A stretch of 64,000 bases of DNA from Arthrobacter echini (GTDB taxonomy: Bacteria > Actinomycetota > Actinomycetes > Actinomycetales > Micrococcaceae). The stretch covers positions 310,001 through 374,000 of the forward strand of contig NZ_VSLD01000003.1 in NCBI RefSeq assembly GCF_008107445.1, written 5' to 3'. The notes below the pieces were generated by a model. The model saw only the letters and a list, made by a program, of their open reading frames with translations. It was not told where the DNA came from and did not search any database. Every line of letters begins with the position of its first letter. Positions within the stretch are counted from its first letter, which is position 1. Shown one piece after another: positions 50,827 through 60,323 of this stretch. Made by a program: the position numbers and the translations under genes.

Positions 50827-50832
50827 GACAAT
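50827..50832 (+). promoter_or_regulatory. -10 element of dusB
   Basis: GACAAT, 6 nt before the GTG at 50839. A GGAGGA between them is too close to act as an RBS, so the start looks leaderless. Confidence 0.45.
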
Positions 50833-50838
50833 GGAGGA

Positions 50839-52071
50839 GTGAGTGCAGTATCGACCCTCCCCGCCCAGTCCAGCACGCCGGTCCCCGCCGAGCCCGGAGC
50901 CCCCTCCGCAGCGGGTGCCCTGAAGCTGGACCTGCCGCCGCTGACCCTCGGGAACATCACCGTGGACACACCGGTGATCCTCGCTCCTATGGCGGGCATC
51001 ACGAACCGGGCCTTCCGCCGCCTCTGCCGCGAGTACGGCGGCGGCCTCTACGTCTCCGAGATGGTCACGTCGCGGGCGCTCGTGGAGCGCAGCCCGGAGT
51101 CCCTGCGCATCATCTCCCACGACGACGACGAGCAGGTCCGCTCAGTGCAGCTCTACGGGGTGGATCCCAAGACCGTCGGTGCCGCCGTCCGCCTGCTCGT
51201 GGAGGAGGATCGCGCGGACCACATCGACCTGAACTTCGGCTGCCCGGTGCCCAAGGTCACCCGCAAGGGCGGGGGAGCAGCCCTGCCGTGGAAGCTCGAT
51301 CTGTTCACCGGCATCGTCAGGACCGCGGTCCAGGAAGCCTCCAGGGGCGGTATCCCGCTGACCATCAAGATGCGCAAGGGGATCGACGAGGACCACCTCA
51401 CGTTCCGGGAGGCGGGCAGGATCGCCCGCGACAGCGGAGTGGCCGCCGTCGCGCTCCACGGCCGCACCGCGTCGCAGTTCTACTCCGGACAGGCGGACTG
51501 GGACGCCATCGCAGAGCTGCGCGAAGCCCTGCCGGACATCCCCGTGCTCGGCAACGGGGACATCTGGAGCGCCGAGGACGCGGTCCGCATGGTGCGCCAG
51601 ACGGGCGTCGACGGCGTCGTGATCGGCCGCGGCTGCCAGGGCCGGCCCTGGCTGTTCGGTGATCTCATGAACGCCTTCGAGGGCAGCTCCGACCGCTTCC
51701 GTCCCGGGTTGGGGCAGGTCGCCGACACGGTCTACCGGCACGCCGAGCTCCTCGTCGAGACCTTCGGCAGCGAGATGATGGGCCTGCGTGACATCCGCAA
51801 GCACATGGCCTGGTACTTCAAGGGCTACGTGGTGGGCGGGGACCTGCGGGCCAGGCTGGCCGCCGTGCCCACCCTCGAGGTACTGCACGGACTCCTGGAC
51901 GAGCTGGACAGGGACTCGCCGTATCCCGGGCAGGACGCCGAGGGACCGCGGGGTCGTGCCGGATCCCCGAAGCGGACCGCCCTGCCCGAGCACTGGCTCG
52001 AGGCGCGCGTCCTCGACAGTGCGCAGCAAGCCGATATCGCCGCGGCCGAGGTGGACGTGTCCGGCGGCTGA
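50839..52071 (+). CDS. dusB: tRNA-dihydrouridine synthase
   Basis: FMN-dependent reduction of uridines in tRNA D-loops. 410 residues. ILAPMAGITNRAFR (FMN), YVSEMVTSRAL, catalytic cysteine in LNFGCPVPKV, ALHGRTASQFYSG and NGDIWSAEDA. C-terminal helical domain and a basic tail. First of a run dusB-dgt-dnaG with 52 and 94 bp gaps. Confidence 0.93.
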   Translation: MSAVSTLPAQSSTPVPAEPGAPSAAGALKLDLPPLTLGNITVDTPVILAPMAGITNRAFRRLCREYGGGLYVSEMVTSRALVERSPESLRIISHDDDEQVRSVQLYGVDPKTVGAAVRLLVEEDRADHIDLNFGCPVPKVTRKGGGAALPWKLDLFTGIVRTAVQEASRGGIPLTIKMRKGIDEDHLTFREAGRIARDSGVAAVALHGRTASQFYSGQADWDAIAELREALPDIPVLGNGDIWSAEDAVRMVRQTGVDGVVIGRGCQGRPWLFGDLMNAFEGSSDRFRPGLGQVADTVYRHAELLVETFGSEMMGLRDIRKHMAWYFKGYVVGGDLRARLAAVPTLEVLHGLLDELDRDSPYPGQDAEGPRGRAGSPKRTALPEHWLEARVLDSAQQADIAAAEVDVSGG

Positions 52072-52123
52072 GCTGCCCGCGCCGCCCGCCCAGAGAGCCA
52101 CGCTGTCTCAGCAGAAAGGCACC

Positions 52124-53404
52124 ATGAGCTTCCCCGAACCAGCAGCGACCGCCTACAGCGCCACCGACACCGAGCGCTGGGTGCAGGAGCCGCCCAAGAG
52201 CCTGCACCGCACCGACTTCGAGCGGGACAGAGCCCGTGTGCTCCACTCCTCGGCACTGCGCCGCCTCGGGGCGAAGACGCAGGTCGTGGCCCCGGACACC
52301 GACGACTTCGTCCGCACCCGCCTGACGCACTCGCTGGAAGTGGCCCAGGTCGGTCGGGAGCTGGGCAGGACGCTCGGGTGCGACCCCGACATCGTCGACA
52401 CCGCCTGCCTCGCCCACGATCTGGGTCATCCTCCCTTCGGGCACAACGGGGAGTCGGCGCTGAACGACATCGCCCATGCCATCGGTGGCTTCGAGGGCAA
52501 CGCCCAGACCCTCCGCCTGCTCACCCGGCTGGAGTCGAAGGTCATGCAGGCCGACGGCGGCCCGGCCGGACTGAATCTGACGCGCGCCAGTCTCGATGCC
52601 TCCTGCAAATATCCGTGGACCGCGGCGTCGGCGCCCGTCATCAGCGGGCAGCGCACCACGAAGTTCGGTGCGTACGAGGACGACCTCCCGGTCTTCGACT
52701 GGCTGCGCACGGGAGCCCCCGAGGCGCGGTCCTGCCTCGAGGCTCAGGTCATGGATCTCGCCGACGACATCTCCTACTCGGTGCACGATGTGGAGGACGC
52801 GATCGTCGCAGGGCACCTGCAGCTGCGCTGGATGGACAGTGCCGACGCGCGGGCGCGGGTAGTGGGCTACACGCAGCAGTGGTACCTCCCCGGCAGCGAC
52901 CCGGCCGCGGTGGACGCCGCGCTGGCCCGCCTCGAGGCGACGCCGGTGTGGGTCCGGGAGGCGGACGGCACCCGGCGGTCGATGGCGGCACTGAAGAACA
53001 TGACGAGCCAGCTGATCGGCCGCTTCTGCCTCGATGCGATGCAGGCCACCCGTGCCATCTACGGTCCCGACGCCCTCACCCGGTACAACGCGCAGATGGT
53101 GGTGCCGGAGGAGACGAGCATGGAGATCGCGGTGATGAAGGGCCTTGCCACCACCTACGTGATGACCACGGAGCACCGCCAGCCCCTGTACGAACGCCAG
53201 CGGGAGATCCTCGCCTCCCTCGTCGCGCGGATCCACGCCGCCGGGGACCGCCACCTGGAACCGATGTTCGCCGCCGACTGGCGGGAGGCCCCGGACGACA
53301 CGGCGCGGCTCCGGGTGGTCATCGACCAGGTGGCATCCCTGACGGACGTCTCGGCGCTGGGTCTCCACGAGCGGATCGTGGGACCCGTCCCCACCCTCTG
53401 GTAG
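52124..53404 (+). CDS. dgt: dGTPase-like dNTP triphosphohydrolase
   Basis: 426 residues, HD superfamily. Metal motif in RTRLTHSLEV and CLAHDLGHPPFGHNGE; ADDISYSVHDVEDA carries the late aspartate. Cleaves dNTPs to nucleosides and triphosphate; may help balance dNTPs next to DnaG. RBS AGAAAGG. Confidence 0.93.
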   Translation: MSFPEPAATAYSATDTERWVQEPPKSLHRTDFERDRARVLHSSALRRLGAKTQVVAPDTDDFVRTRLTHSLEVAQVGRELGRTLGCDPDIVDTACLAHDLGHPPFGHNGESALNDIAHAIGGFEGNAQTLRLLTRLESKVMQADGGPAGLNLTRASLDASCKYPWTAASAPVISGQRTTKFGAYEDDLPVFDWLRTGAPEARSCLEAQVMDLADDISYSVHDVEDAIVAGHLQLRWMDSADARARVVGYTQQWYLPGSDPAAVDAALARLEATPVWVREADGTRRSMAALKNMTSQLIGRFCLDAMQATRAIYGPDALTRYNAQMVVPEETSMEIAVMKGLATTYVMTTEHRQPLYERQREILASLVARIHAAGDRHLEPMFAADWREAPDDTARLRVVIDQVASLTDVSALGLHERIVGPVPTLW

Positions 53405-53485
53405 GCAGGCGTGCAGGCGGCGCGGACCTGCGCTGTGGGTTTGCGCACATGGACGACGACGGTCGGTGGGTCTGCGCGACGGGCC

Positions 53486-53491
53486 TAAACT
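53486..53491 (+). promoter_or_regulatory. -10 element of dnaG
   Basis: TAAACT, 7 nt before the dnaG ATG at 53499. Confidence 0.5.
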
Positions 53492-53498
53492 TGGTCCC

Positions 53499-55421
53499 AT
53501 GGCCGGACTCATCAAGCGCGAAGACATCGATGAGATCCGCCAGCGAACAGACCTGAAAGAGGTCGTCGAGGCGTACGTGACGCTGAAATCGGCGGGTATC
53601 GGTTCCTGGAAGGGACTCTGCCCGTTCCATGACGAGCGCTCGCCGTCGTTCCATGTGCGGCCGCAGATGGGGTCCTACCACTGCTTCGGCTGCGGCGAGG
53701 GCGGTGACGTCATCTCCTTCGTGCAGAAGCTCGACCACACGTCCTTCAGCGAGACCGTGGAGAAGCTGGCGGCCAGGATAGGCCACGAGCTGCACTACGA
53801 GGACGGCGGCACGGGACCGCGCCGCGAGGACGTCGGCAAGCGCCAGCGCCTCCTGGACGCCCACAAGATCGCCGCCGAGTTCTACCGCGACCAGCTCCTC
53901 ACGCAGGGCGCCGCCACGGCCCGCCAGTTCCTCCAGGACCGCGGCTTCGACCGCGTGGCCGCCGAGCACTTCGGCGTCGGGTACTCCCCGCAGGGCTGGG
54001 ACGGCCTGCTGAACCACCTCACCGGGCGCGGCTTCACCCTCGACGAACTCAAGCTCACCGGGATGTTCAGCGCCTCCTCCACCAACGCCTCCCGCTACTA
54101 CGACCGCTTCCGCGGGCGCCTCATGTGGCCCATCCGCGACATCACGGGCGACACGGTGGGCTTCGGTGCGCGCAAGCTGTACGAGGACGACCAGGGCCCC
54201 AAGTACCTGAACACGCCCGAGACCTCCCTCTACAAGAAGTCCCAGGTGCTGTACGGCATCGACCTGGCCAAGCGCGAGATCGCGAAGAACCGGCAGCTCG
54301 TCGTCGTCGAGGGGTACACGGACGTCATGGCCTGCCATCTCGCCGGTATCGGCACGGCCGTTGCGACCTGCGGCACAGCGTTCGGCACGGACCACATCAA
54401 GATCGCTCGGCGGCTCCTGTCCGACGACGGCGCCGGGGGCGAAGTGATCTTCACGTTCGACGGCGACGCCGCAGGGCAGAAGGCCGCGCTGCGGGCGTTC
54501 GAGGAGGACCAGCGCTTCAATGCGCAGACCTACGTGGCCGTCGAGGCCTCCGGCGCCGATCCCTGCGAGCTGCGGCAGACCGGGGGCGACGACGCCGTCC
54601 GCGCCCTGATCGACGACCGTCGGCCCCTGTTCGAATTCGCCATCAAGGCGTCGTTCGCCAATTACGATCTCTCCTCGGGCGAGGGGCAGGTCAAGGCCCT
54701 GCGGCACGCCGCGCCGATCGTGGCGCAGATCCGCGACGTCTCCCTCCGCTCCACCTACACGCGGGAGCTCTCCCGCTGGCTCGGCATGCAGTACGTCGGC
54801 GAGGACCAGGTGGCCCGCGCCGTGAACGCAGCGGCCCGCCGGGAGGGGACACCGGCCTCCGGGCAGCGTCGGTCGGTCGCCGCCGTCCAGCAGCAGGACG
54901 GGGCGTCGGATGGTATCGGTACCGACGGAGCCGCGTCCGAGCCGTTCTTCGAGCGGCCCGACCCCCGGGACCCGATTGCCCGGATGGAGCGCGAGGCCCT
55001 GGAGGTGGTCCTCCAGCAGCCGACGCTGCTCACCGCCCTCCAGTGGGAGAGCTTCTCGGCCTTCCGGTTCACGGCTCCCGTCCACGAGGTGGTGCACACC
55101 GCCGTCCTCGCCGCCGGAGCGGCGGGTACGGAGCTGTCGCGGTGGGTGGAATCGGTCCGGGAGGGGGTGCCCGACGTCCTGCGTCCGCTCGTCAGCGAAC
55201 TCGCCGTGCGGCCGCTGCCCGCGAAGGACGCCGAGGCGATGGTGAGTTACTGCCGCGACATCCTCAACCGACTCACCGAACTGCGGATCACCCAGCAGAA
55301 GGCGGACAAGCTCGGGCAGCTCCAGCGCATGGACCCCGCGGCCGATCCGGCGCTGTACAACCAGGTCCAGCGCGACCTCATGGAGCTGGAGATGCAGCGC
55401 CGGCAGCTCCGCGAGGATTGA
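53499..55421 (+). CDS. dnaG: DNA primase
   Basis: Makes RNA primers at the replication fork. 640 residues. N-terminal CHC2 zinc ribbon (CPFHDERSPSFH ... YHCFGCG, residues about 40-64), Toprim catalytic core (VVEGYTDVMA, FTFDGDAAG) with metal-binding Glu and Asp, and a C-terminal helicase-binding region from about residue 480 after a low-complexity linker. ATG at 53499 after TAAACT. tRNA-Asn follows. Confidence 0.96.
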   Translation: MAGLIKREDIDEIRQRTDLKEVVEAYVTLKSAGIGSWKGLCPFHDERSPSFHVRPQMGSYHCFGCGEGGDVISFVQKLDHTSFSETVEKLAARIGHELHYEDGGTGPRREDVGKRQRLLDAHKIAAEFYRDQLLTQGAATARQFLQDRGFDRVAAEHFGVGYSPQGWDGLLNHLTGRGFTLDELKLTGMFSASSTNASRYYDRFRGRLMWPIRDITGDTVGFGARKLYEDDQGPKYLNTPETSLYKKSQVLYGIDLAKREIAKNRQLVVVEGYTDVMACHLAGIGTAVATCGTAFGTDHIKIARRLLSDDGAGGEVIFTFDGDAAGQKAALRAFEEDQRFNAQTYVAVEASGADPCELRQTGGDDAVRALIDDRRPLFEFAIKASFANYDLSSGEGQVKALRHAAPIVAQIRDVSLRSTYTRELSRWLGMQYVGEDQVARAVNAAARREGTPASGQRRSVAAVQQQDGASDGIGTDGAASEPFFERPDPRDPIARMEREALEVVLQQPTLLTALQWESFSAFRFTAPVHEVVHTAVLAAGAAGTELSRWVESVREGVPDVLRPLVSELAVRPLPAKDAEAMVSYCRDILNRLTELRITQQKADKLGQLQRMDPAADPALYNQVQRDLMELEMQRRQLRED

Positions 55422-55456
55422 GCCGACTGCGATTTCACTTCGCTCCGGAAGATCTG

Positions 55457-55462
55457 TAATGT
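55457..55462 (+). promoter_or_regulatory. -10 element of the tRNA-Asn gene
   Basis: TAATGT with TTTCAC (55433-55438) 18 bp upstream as a possible -35. Confidence 0.4.
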
Positions 55463-55475
55463 TGGGCCTGCGCTT

Positions 55476-55548
55476 TCCTCCGTAGCTCAATTGGCAGAGC
55501 ATTCGACTGTTAATCGAAGGGTTACTGGTTCAAGTCCAGTCGGAGGAG
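55476..55548 (+). tRNA. tRNA-Asn (anticodon GTT)
   Basis: 73 nt with a 7-bp acceptor stem (TCCTCCG/CGGAGGA), D-loop AGCTCAATTGGCAGAGC, anticodon GTT at 55509-55511 and T-arm GGTTCAAGTCC. CCA not encoded. Discriminator G. Confidence 0.97.
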
Positions 55549-55554
55549 CTCCTG

Positions 55555-55592
55555 TGCCCCTGACCCGTGGAAACACCGGTCAGGGGCATTTT
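55555..55592 (+). terminator. rho-independent terminator after tRNA-Asn
   Basis: Perfect 11-bp stem TGCCCCTGACC / GGTCAGGGGCA, 12-nt loop, then TTTT. The clearest intrinsic terminator in the window. Confidence 0.9.
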
Positions 55593-55676
55593 CGTGTGCG
55601 AGCCGGAGCGTGCGCTTCCGTCGCTCCCACCGCGGGCGCCTCCGAGATCACCCGGTCGGTGGTCGGTGGGCGGGCG

Positions 55677-55682
55677 TAGGCT
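55677..55682 (+). promoter_or_regulatory. -10 element of the SDR-DUF2867 gene
   Basis: TAGGCT, 6 nt before the ATG at 55689. Confidence 0.55.
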
Positions 55683-55688
55683 GTGCCC

Positions 55689-57185
55689 ATGGACAACGAG
55701 GGCAAGCTCATCCTGGTCACCGGAGCCACGGGCTATATCGGCGGCAGGCTTGTCTCGAAGCTGGTCGCCGAGGGTCGCCAGGTCCGGGTGATCGTGCGGT
55801 CGCCCCAGAAGCTCAAGGACGTCCCTTGGGCCGGAGCCGTGGATATCGTGCAGGGTGATCTGCAGGATCCCGCCACCCTGCGCGAGGTCAGCAAGGGTGT
55901 CGACACCCTGTACTACCTCGTGCACTCCATGGGGTCCGGGAAGGACTTCGATCGGCGCGAGGCCGAGATCGCCCGCGTCGTCTCGACGGCGGCGACAGAG
56001 GCAGGTGTGCGACGCATCGTCTATCTGGGTGGGCTCCATCCCGACGGTGTGGAGCTCTCCACCCACATGCGCTCCCGCACCGAGGTGGGCAGGATCCTCC
56101 TCGCCTCCGGGACACCGACCATCGCATTCCAGGCCGGCGTGGTCATCGGGTCGGGGTCGGCGTCCTTCGAGATGATCCGGCATCTCTCGGACGTCCTGCC
56201 GGTCATGCCCGCACCCAAGTGGGTGCTCAATCACATCGAACCGATCGCGGTGCGGGACGTCATCCACTATCTCGTGGGAGCGCTGGATCTGCCGGAGGAC
56301 CTCAACCGGACCTTCGACATCGGCTCCCGAGAGGTCCTGACCTACGCGGAGATGATGAACCAGTACGCGCAGGCCGCAGGGTTGTCGGGCCGGACCGTCC
56401 TCGCCCTGCCCGTGCTGACGCCACGGCTCGCCGGCCACTGGGTGAATCTCGTGACACCCATTCCGAGGGCCATGGCCATGCCCCTCATCGAATCCCTGCA
56501 GCACGACGCCGTCACCGCCGAGCACGACATCGACGCGCACATCGAGCTGCCCGACGGCGGACTCACCGGCTACCGGCGCGCTGTGGACCTGGCCCTGGGC
56601 AAGATGCGCGGGGGAGAGGTGGAGACGAGCTGGGCGGGGGCCTCGCAGGTCGACACCGCCGCGGACCCCCTGCCCTCCGACCCCCTCTGGGCGGGGCACA
56701 CCGTCTACACGGATGTCCAGACCTACAGCTCCACGGCGTCCCCGGACAGGGTGTGGAAGATCGTCGAGGGGATCGGCGGCGACAACGGGTGGTACTCCTG
56801 GCCCGTGGGCTGGGCCGCCCGCGGCTGGATGGACAAGATCGCCGGCGGCGTGGGCCTGCGCCGCGGACGCAGGGATGCGAACGAGCTCCTCACGGGTGAG
56901 GCGCTCGACTTCTGGCGGGTCGAGGAACTCGTGCACGGAGAGCGGCTGCGGCTCCGCGCCGAGATGAAGGTTCCCGGCAGGGCGTGGCTCGAGTTCCGGG
57001 TGGAACCGGAGGGATCCGGCAGCGCCTACTACCAGCGAGCGGTCTTCTTCCCCTACGGTCTCTCCGGGCGGCTCTACTGGTTCGCGGTGCTGCCCTTCCA
57101 CGGGTTCATCTTCAAGGCGATGGCGCGCAACGTGGCGAAGGCGGCGGAAGCGCTGCCCACGGGTCAGGAGCCCGCCCGCGCCTGA
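55689..57185 (+). CDS. NAD(P)-binding SDR fused to DUF2867
   Basis: 498 residues. N-terminal atypical SDR (VTGATGYIGGRLV, YYLVHSMGSG) and, from about residue 330, a DUF2867 domain (WYSWPVGWAARGWMDK to RAVFFPYGLSGRLYW). Sequence class known from actinobacterial 'epimerase/DUF2867' proteins; activity not defined. Leaderless ATG. Two 22-bp repeats lie just after the stop. Confidence 0.85.
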   Translation: MDNEGKLILVTGATGYIGGRLVSKLVAEGRQVRVIVRSPQKLKDVPWAGAVDIVQGDLQDPATLREVSKGVDTLYYLVHSMGSGKDFDRREAEIARVVSTAATEAGVRRIVYLGGLHPDGVELSTHMRSRTEVGRILLASGTPTIAFQAGVVIGSGSASFEMIRHLSDVLPVMPAPKWVLNHIEPIAVRDVIHYLVGALDLPEDLNRTFDIGSREVLTYAEMMNQYAQAAGLSGRTVLALPVLTPRLAGHWVNLVTPIPRAMAMPLIESLQHDAVTAEHDIDAHIELPDGGLTGYRRAVDLALGKMRGGEVETSWAGASQVDTAADPLPSDPLWAGHTVYTDVQTYSSTASPDRVWKIVEGIGGDNGWYSWPVGWAARGWMDKIAGGVGLRRGRRDANELLTGEALDFWRVEELVHGERLRLRAEMKVPGRAWLEFRVEPEGSGSAYYQRAVFFPYGLSGRLYWFAVLPFHGFIFKAMARNVAKAAEALPTGQEPARA

Positions 57186-57192
57186 CCCGGAC

Positions 57193-57236
57193 GGCACCGC
57201 CGCGTTGCGACACCGGCACTGCCGCGTTGCGACACC
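57193..57236. repeat. two tandem 22-bp repeats after a stop codon
   Basis: Units GGCACCGCCGCGTTGCGACA.. and GGCACTGCCGCGTTGCGACA.. at 57193-57214 and 57215-57236. Shares CGCGT and GCGACAC with the repeats at 28674-28739 and the same 22-bp period. Confidence 0.75.
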
Positions 57237-57273
57237 GGTGCGGTGTGGACGTCACTCCAGCGCGGTACGGGCG

Positions 57274-58500
57274 CTACTCCAGCGCCGGCACCGTCCGTGG
57301 CCGCACCACGGTCCACAGGAATGTCACGCCGAGAGCGATGCACGCGGCCATGACCAGTGCCATCGGGGTGGCCGAGTCGATGCCCTCGCCGAGCAACCCC
57401 ACGAGCGGCGAGATGATGCCGGCCGTCCCGAAGGTCACCGCTCCGAGCAGGGAAGCCGCCGTTCCCGCCTGTGCGCCGTTGTTGATGAGGGCGAGGACCT
57501 GGACGCACGGGAAGATGAAGCCGGTCGCCATGATGTAGAACCACAGCGGCAGGGCCGTGCCCCAGAAACCGAGGCCCAGCTGGTCGAAGGCGACGATCAG
57601 CAGGGCCATGACGAGCTGGACGACCGTCGCCAGCGCGATCACCCACTGCGGTCCCACGCGTCGCAGCACCCGAGCACTGATCTGGACCCCGGCGACGATG
57701 CCGAGGGAATTGATGGCGAACAGGAGACCGTACTGCTGCTCGTTCAGGCCGTACGGCCCCTGGAAGAGGAACGGCGAGGCGGAGAGGTAGGAGAAGAGCC
57801 CGGAGAAGTTCATGCCGCCCACCAGGAGGATCCCGATGAAGATGCGGTCGCCCAGCACCACCCGGTACCGCTGGGCCGCGGTCAATCCCGACTGCCGGCG
57901 GTTCTGCCGGGGCAGGGTCTCGATGATGAAGACGGACACGGCGACGATGACCAGCACACCGTAGCCGGCAAGGAACCAGAAGATCCCGGGCCAGGGGAAG
58001 AACAACAGGAGCTGGGAGCCGATCACCGGCGCGAAGATGGGCGCCATCCCGTTGACCAGGGCCATGTAGGAGAGCATGCGGACGAGCGTGTACCCGCCGA
58101 AGAGGTCGCGCACCACGGCCATCGCGACGACTCCGCCGCCTGCGGCTCCGACGCCCTGGAGCACGCGGAACAGCATCAGCACGTTGATGTCGTCGGATGA
58201 TGCGGCGCCGATGGAGGCTCCGACGTGCACCGTGGTGGCGATGATGAGCGGAAGGCGTCGCCCGATCATGTCGCTGAGCGGACCCACGAGCAGCTGGCCG
58301 CCTGCGAAACCGATGATGGTCCCGGTGAGCGTGAGCTGGATCGCGGCTTCCGAGACGCCCAGATCGGCCTGCAGCGCGGGGAATGCCGGGAGGTAGAGGT
58401 CGATCGTGAAGGGACCCAGCGCCGTGAGGGTGCCGAGAATGACCACGTACACGATCTTCTCCCGGCGCGAGAGCAGATCGCCGGGGTGTGTGGTGCTCAC
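57274..58500 (-). CDS. Bcr/CflA-type multidrug efflux MFS transporter
   Basis: 408 residues, 12 membrane segments. TALGPFTIDLYLPAFPAL is the Bcr/CflA opening, with GPLSDMIGRRLP and FRVLQGVGAAGGGV. Probable drug/H+ antiporter. GTG start after TGAGG. Convergent with the SDR-DUF2867 gene. Confidence 0.9.
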   Translation of the reverse strand: MSTTHPGDLLSRREKIVYVVILGTLTALGPFTIDLYLPAFPALQADLGVSEAAIQLTLTGTIIGFAGGQLLVGPLSDMIGRRLPLIIATTVHVGASIGAASSDDINVLMLFRVLQGVGAAGGGVVAMAVVRDLFGGYTLVRMLSYMALVNGMAPIFAPVIGSQLLLFFPWPGIFWFLAGYGVLVIVAVSVFIIETLPRQNRRQSGLTAAQRYRVVLGDRIFIGILLVGGMNFSGLFSYLSASPFLFQGPYGLNEQQYGLLFAINSLGIVAGVQISARVLRRVGPQWVIALATVVQLVMALLIVAFDQLGLGFWGTALPLWFYIMATGFIFPCVQVLALINNGAQAGTAASLLGAVTFGTAGIISPLVGLLGEGIDSATPMALVMAACIALGVTFLWTVVRPRTVPALE

Positions 58501-58762
58501 GGTAGTGCCTCACGGATCGGATGGGTGCCGGGGATCGGATGCTGCTGGCTCGGCGGATACGCCTCGGCACGGGTGGATCGACGAACGGGACGTCGTCGGA
58601 GGAGCGAGGTACGACGGTACGACTCCCGCAGGTGACCTCTCGATGATATGTCCTGGATCCGTTCCCCCCGTCCGGGACGCCGGCGCCGGTCTGCCGTGGA
58701 TCGCGGCTCCTCCATCACCCTGACGTAGGGTGATGGTCACGGAACGAGCAGGGAGATCGATC

Positions 58763-60196
58763 ATGGACAAGAACGACGTCGATGCGGGCGCAGCGGAATC
58801 ACCGAAGCACCTCGTCCGGGTCATCGCCATCAGTGTCGCCGCAGCCGTCGGGGGGCTGCTCTTCGGATTCGACACCGCCGTCATCAACGGAGCCGTGGAT
58901 TCCATCCAGGCGGACTTCGAGCTGAGTGCCGGCGTCCTGGGATTCACTGTCGCGATCACGCTCCTCGGCTGCGCCGTCGGCGCCTGGTTCGCCGGTGGCT
59001 TCGCGGACCGCTTCGGGCGCAAGAAGGTCATGATCGCCGCGGCCATCCTGTTCGCCCTCAACTCCGCGGGATCCGCCTACGCGATCTCCGAGTGGGATCT
59101 CATGGCCTGGCGCCTCGTGGGCGGACTCGCCATAGGTACTGCCTCCGTGATCGTGCCGGGCTACATCGCGGAGATCGCACCCACGAAGTGGCGTGGCGGC
59201 CTGGCGTCCATCCAGCAACTCGCGATCACGGTGGGCATCTTCGCAGCGCTGCTCTCGGACGCGACGCTCGCCGACGCCGCCGGGGGTGCGGGCAACGAGC
59301 TCTGGTGGGGACTCGCCGCCTGGCGCTGGATGCTCCTGGTCGGTGTTGCACCCGCGGTCATCTACGGCATCCTGGCGCTCGTGATCCCGGAGTCGCCGCA
59401 GTATCTCATCCGTGCCAATCGCGACGCCGAGGCAGCCGGGGTCCTCTCGCGGGTGTCCGGGGTGGCCGATACCGACAGCAGGATCGAGCAGATCCGGCAG
59501 AGTTTCGAGAGCGAGGAGCGGGCCTCGTACCGCGACCTGAGGGGCAGCGCCTTCGGGCTGCAGCCCATCCTGTGGATCGGCATGGCCATCGCAGCGCTCC
59601 AGCAACTCGTCGGTATCAACGCGATCTTCTACTACTCCACGACGCTCTGGAAGTCGGTCGGGTTCAGCGAATCGGACTCCTTCACGACGTCGGTGATCAC
59701 CTCCGTGATCAACGTCTCGATGACCTTCGTGGCGATCTTCTTCGTGGACCGGATCGGGCGCCGTCGCCTGCTCCTCATCGGTTCCGTCGGGATGACGGTG
59801 GGACTGCTGGCCGCGACGCTGTCCTTCCTCCAGGCGGAGGGCTCCGGGGAGAACATCGCGTTGCCCGGCGCCTGGGGGCCGGTCGCCCTCGTCGGCGCCA
59901 ATCTCTTCGTGGTCTTCTTCGCCGCGACCTGGGGGCCGGTCATGTGGGTCACGCTGGGGGAGATGTTCCCCAACCGCATCCGGTCGATCGCCCTCGGCGT
60001 CGCCACCATGGTCAACTGGGTCTTCAACTTCATCGTCACCGTCACGTTCCCCTGGGTGAGCGAGAACCTCGGTCTCTGGGTGATGTACGCGGCCTTCACG
60101 GTGTTCGCCGTGCTCTCGTTCGCCTTCGTGCGTACCAGGCTCCCCGAGTTCATGAACAAGGACCTCGAGGAGAACACCGAGCTCCGATCGCCCTGA
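58763..60196 (+). CDS. sugar porter family MFS transporter
   Basis: 477 residues, 12 membrane segments. GLLFGFDTAVINGAV, GFADRFGRKKV, PESPQYLI, LQQLVGINAIFYYS, VDRIGRRRL and GEMFPNRIRS are the sugar-porter signatures; the QQLVGIN motif suggests a hexose/pentose/polyol substrate by H+ symport. RBS GGGAG before the ATG. Divergent from the Bcr/CflA gene. Confidence 0.93.
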   Translation: MDKNDVDAGAAESPKHLVRVIAISVAAAVGGLLFGFDTAVINGAVDSIQADFELSAGVLGFTVAITLLGCAVGAWFAGGFADRFGRKKVMIAAAILFALNSAGSAYAISEWDLMAWRLVGGLAIGTASVIVPGYIAEIAPTKWRGGLASIQQLAITVGIFAALLSDATLADAAGGAGNELWWGLAAWRWMLLVGVAPAVIYGILALVIPESPQYLIRANRDAEAAGVLSRVSGVADTDSRIEQIRQSFESEERASYRDLRGSAFGLQPILWIGMAIAALQQLVGINAIFYYSTTLWKSVGFSESDSFTTSVITSVINVSMTFVAIFFVDRIGRRRLLLIGSVGMTVGLLAATLSFLQAEGSGENIALPGAWGPVALVGANLFVVFFAATWGPVMWVTLGEMFPNRIRSIALGVATMVNWVFNFIVTVTFPWVSENLGLWVMYAAFTVFAVLSFAFVRTRLPEFMNKDLEENTELRSP

Positions 60197-60323
60197 CGGG
60201 CCAGGGTGACCCGCGCAGCGGGTCGACCTCCCACGGGTGGAACCGGCGGGCGGGCCGTACTCCCAGTGGTAATTTTGATCCAGCGATAATTCGGCACAAC
60301 TCTCAGGAACGGAGGCAGGGCCT

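Noticed and set aside
55476-55548. tRNA-Asn as an integration site of a mobile element
   Set aside because: A normal terminator and housekeeping gene follow; no integrase or duplicated tRNA 3' end is seen.
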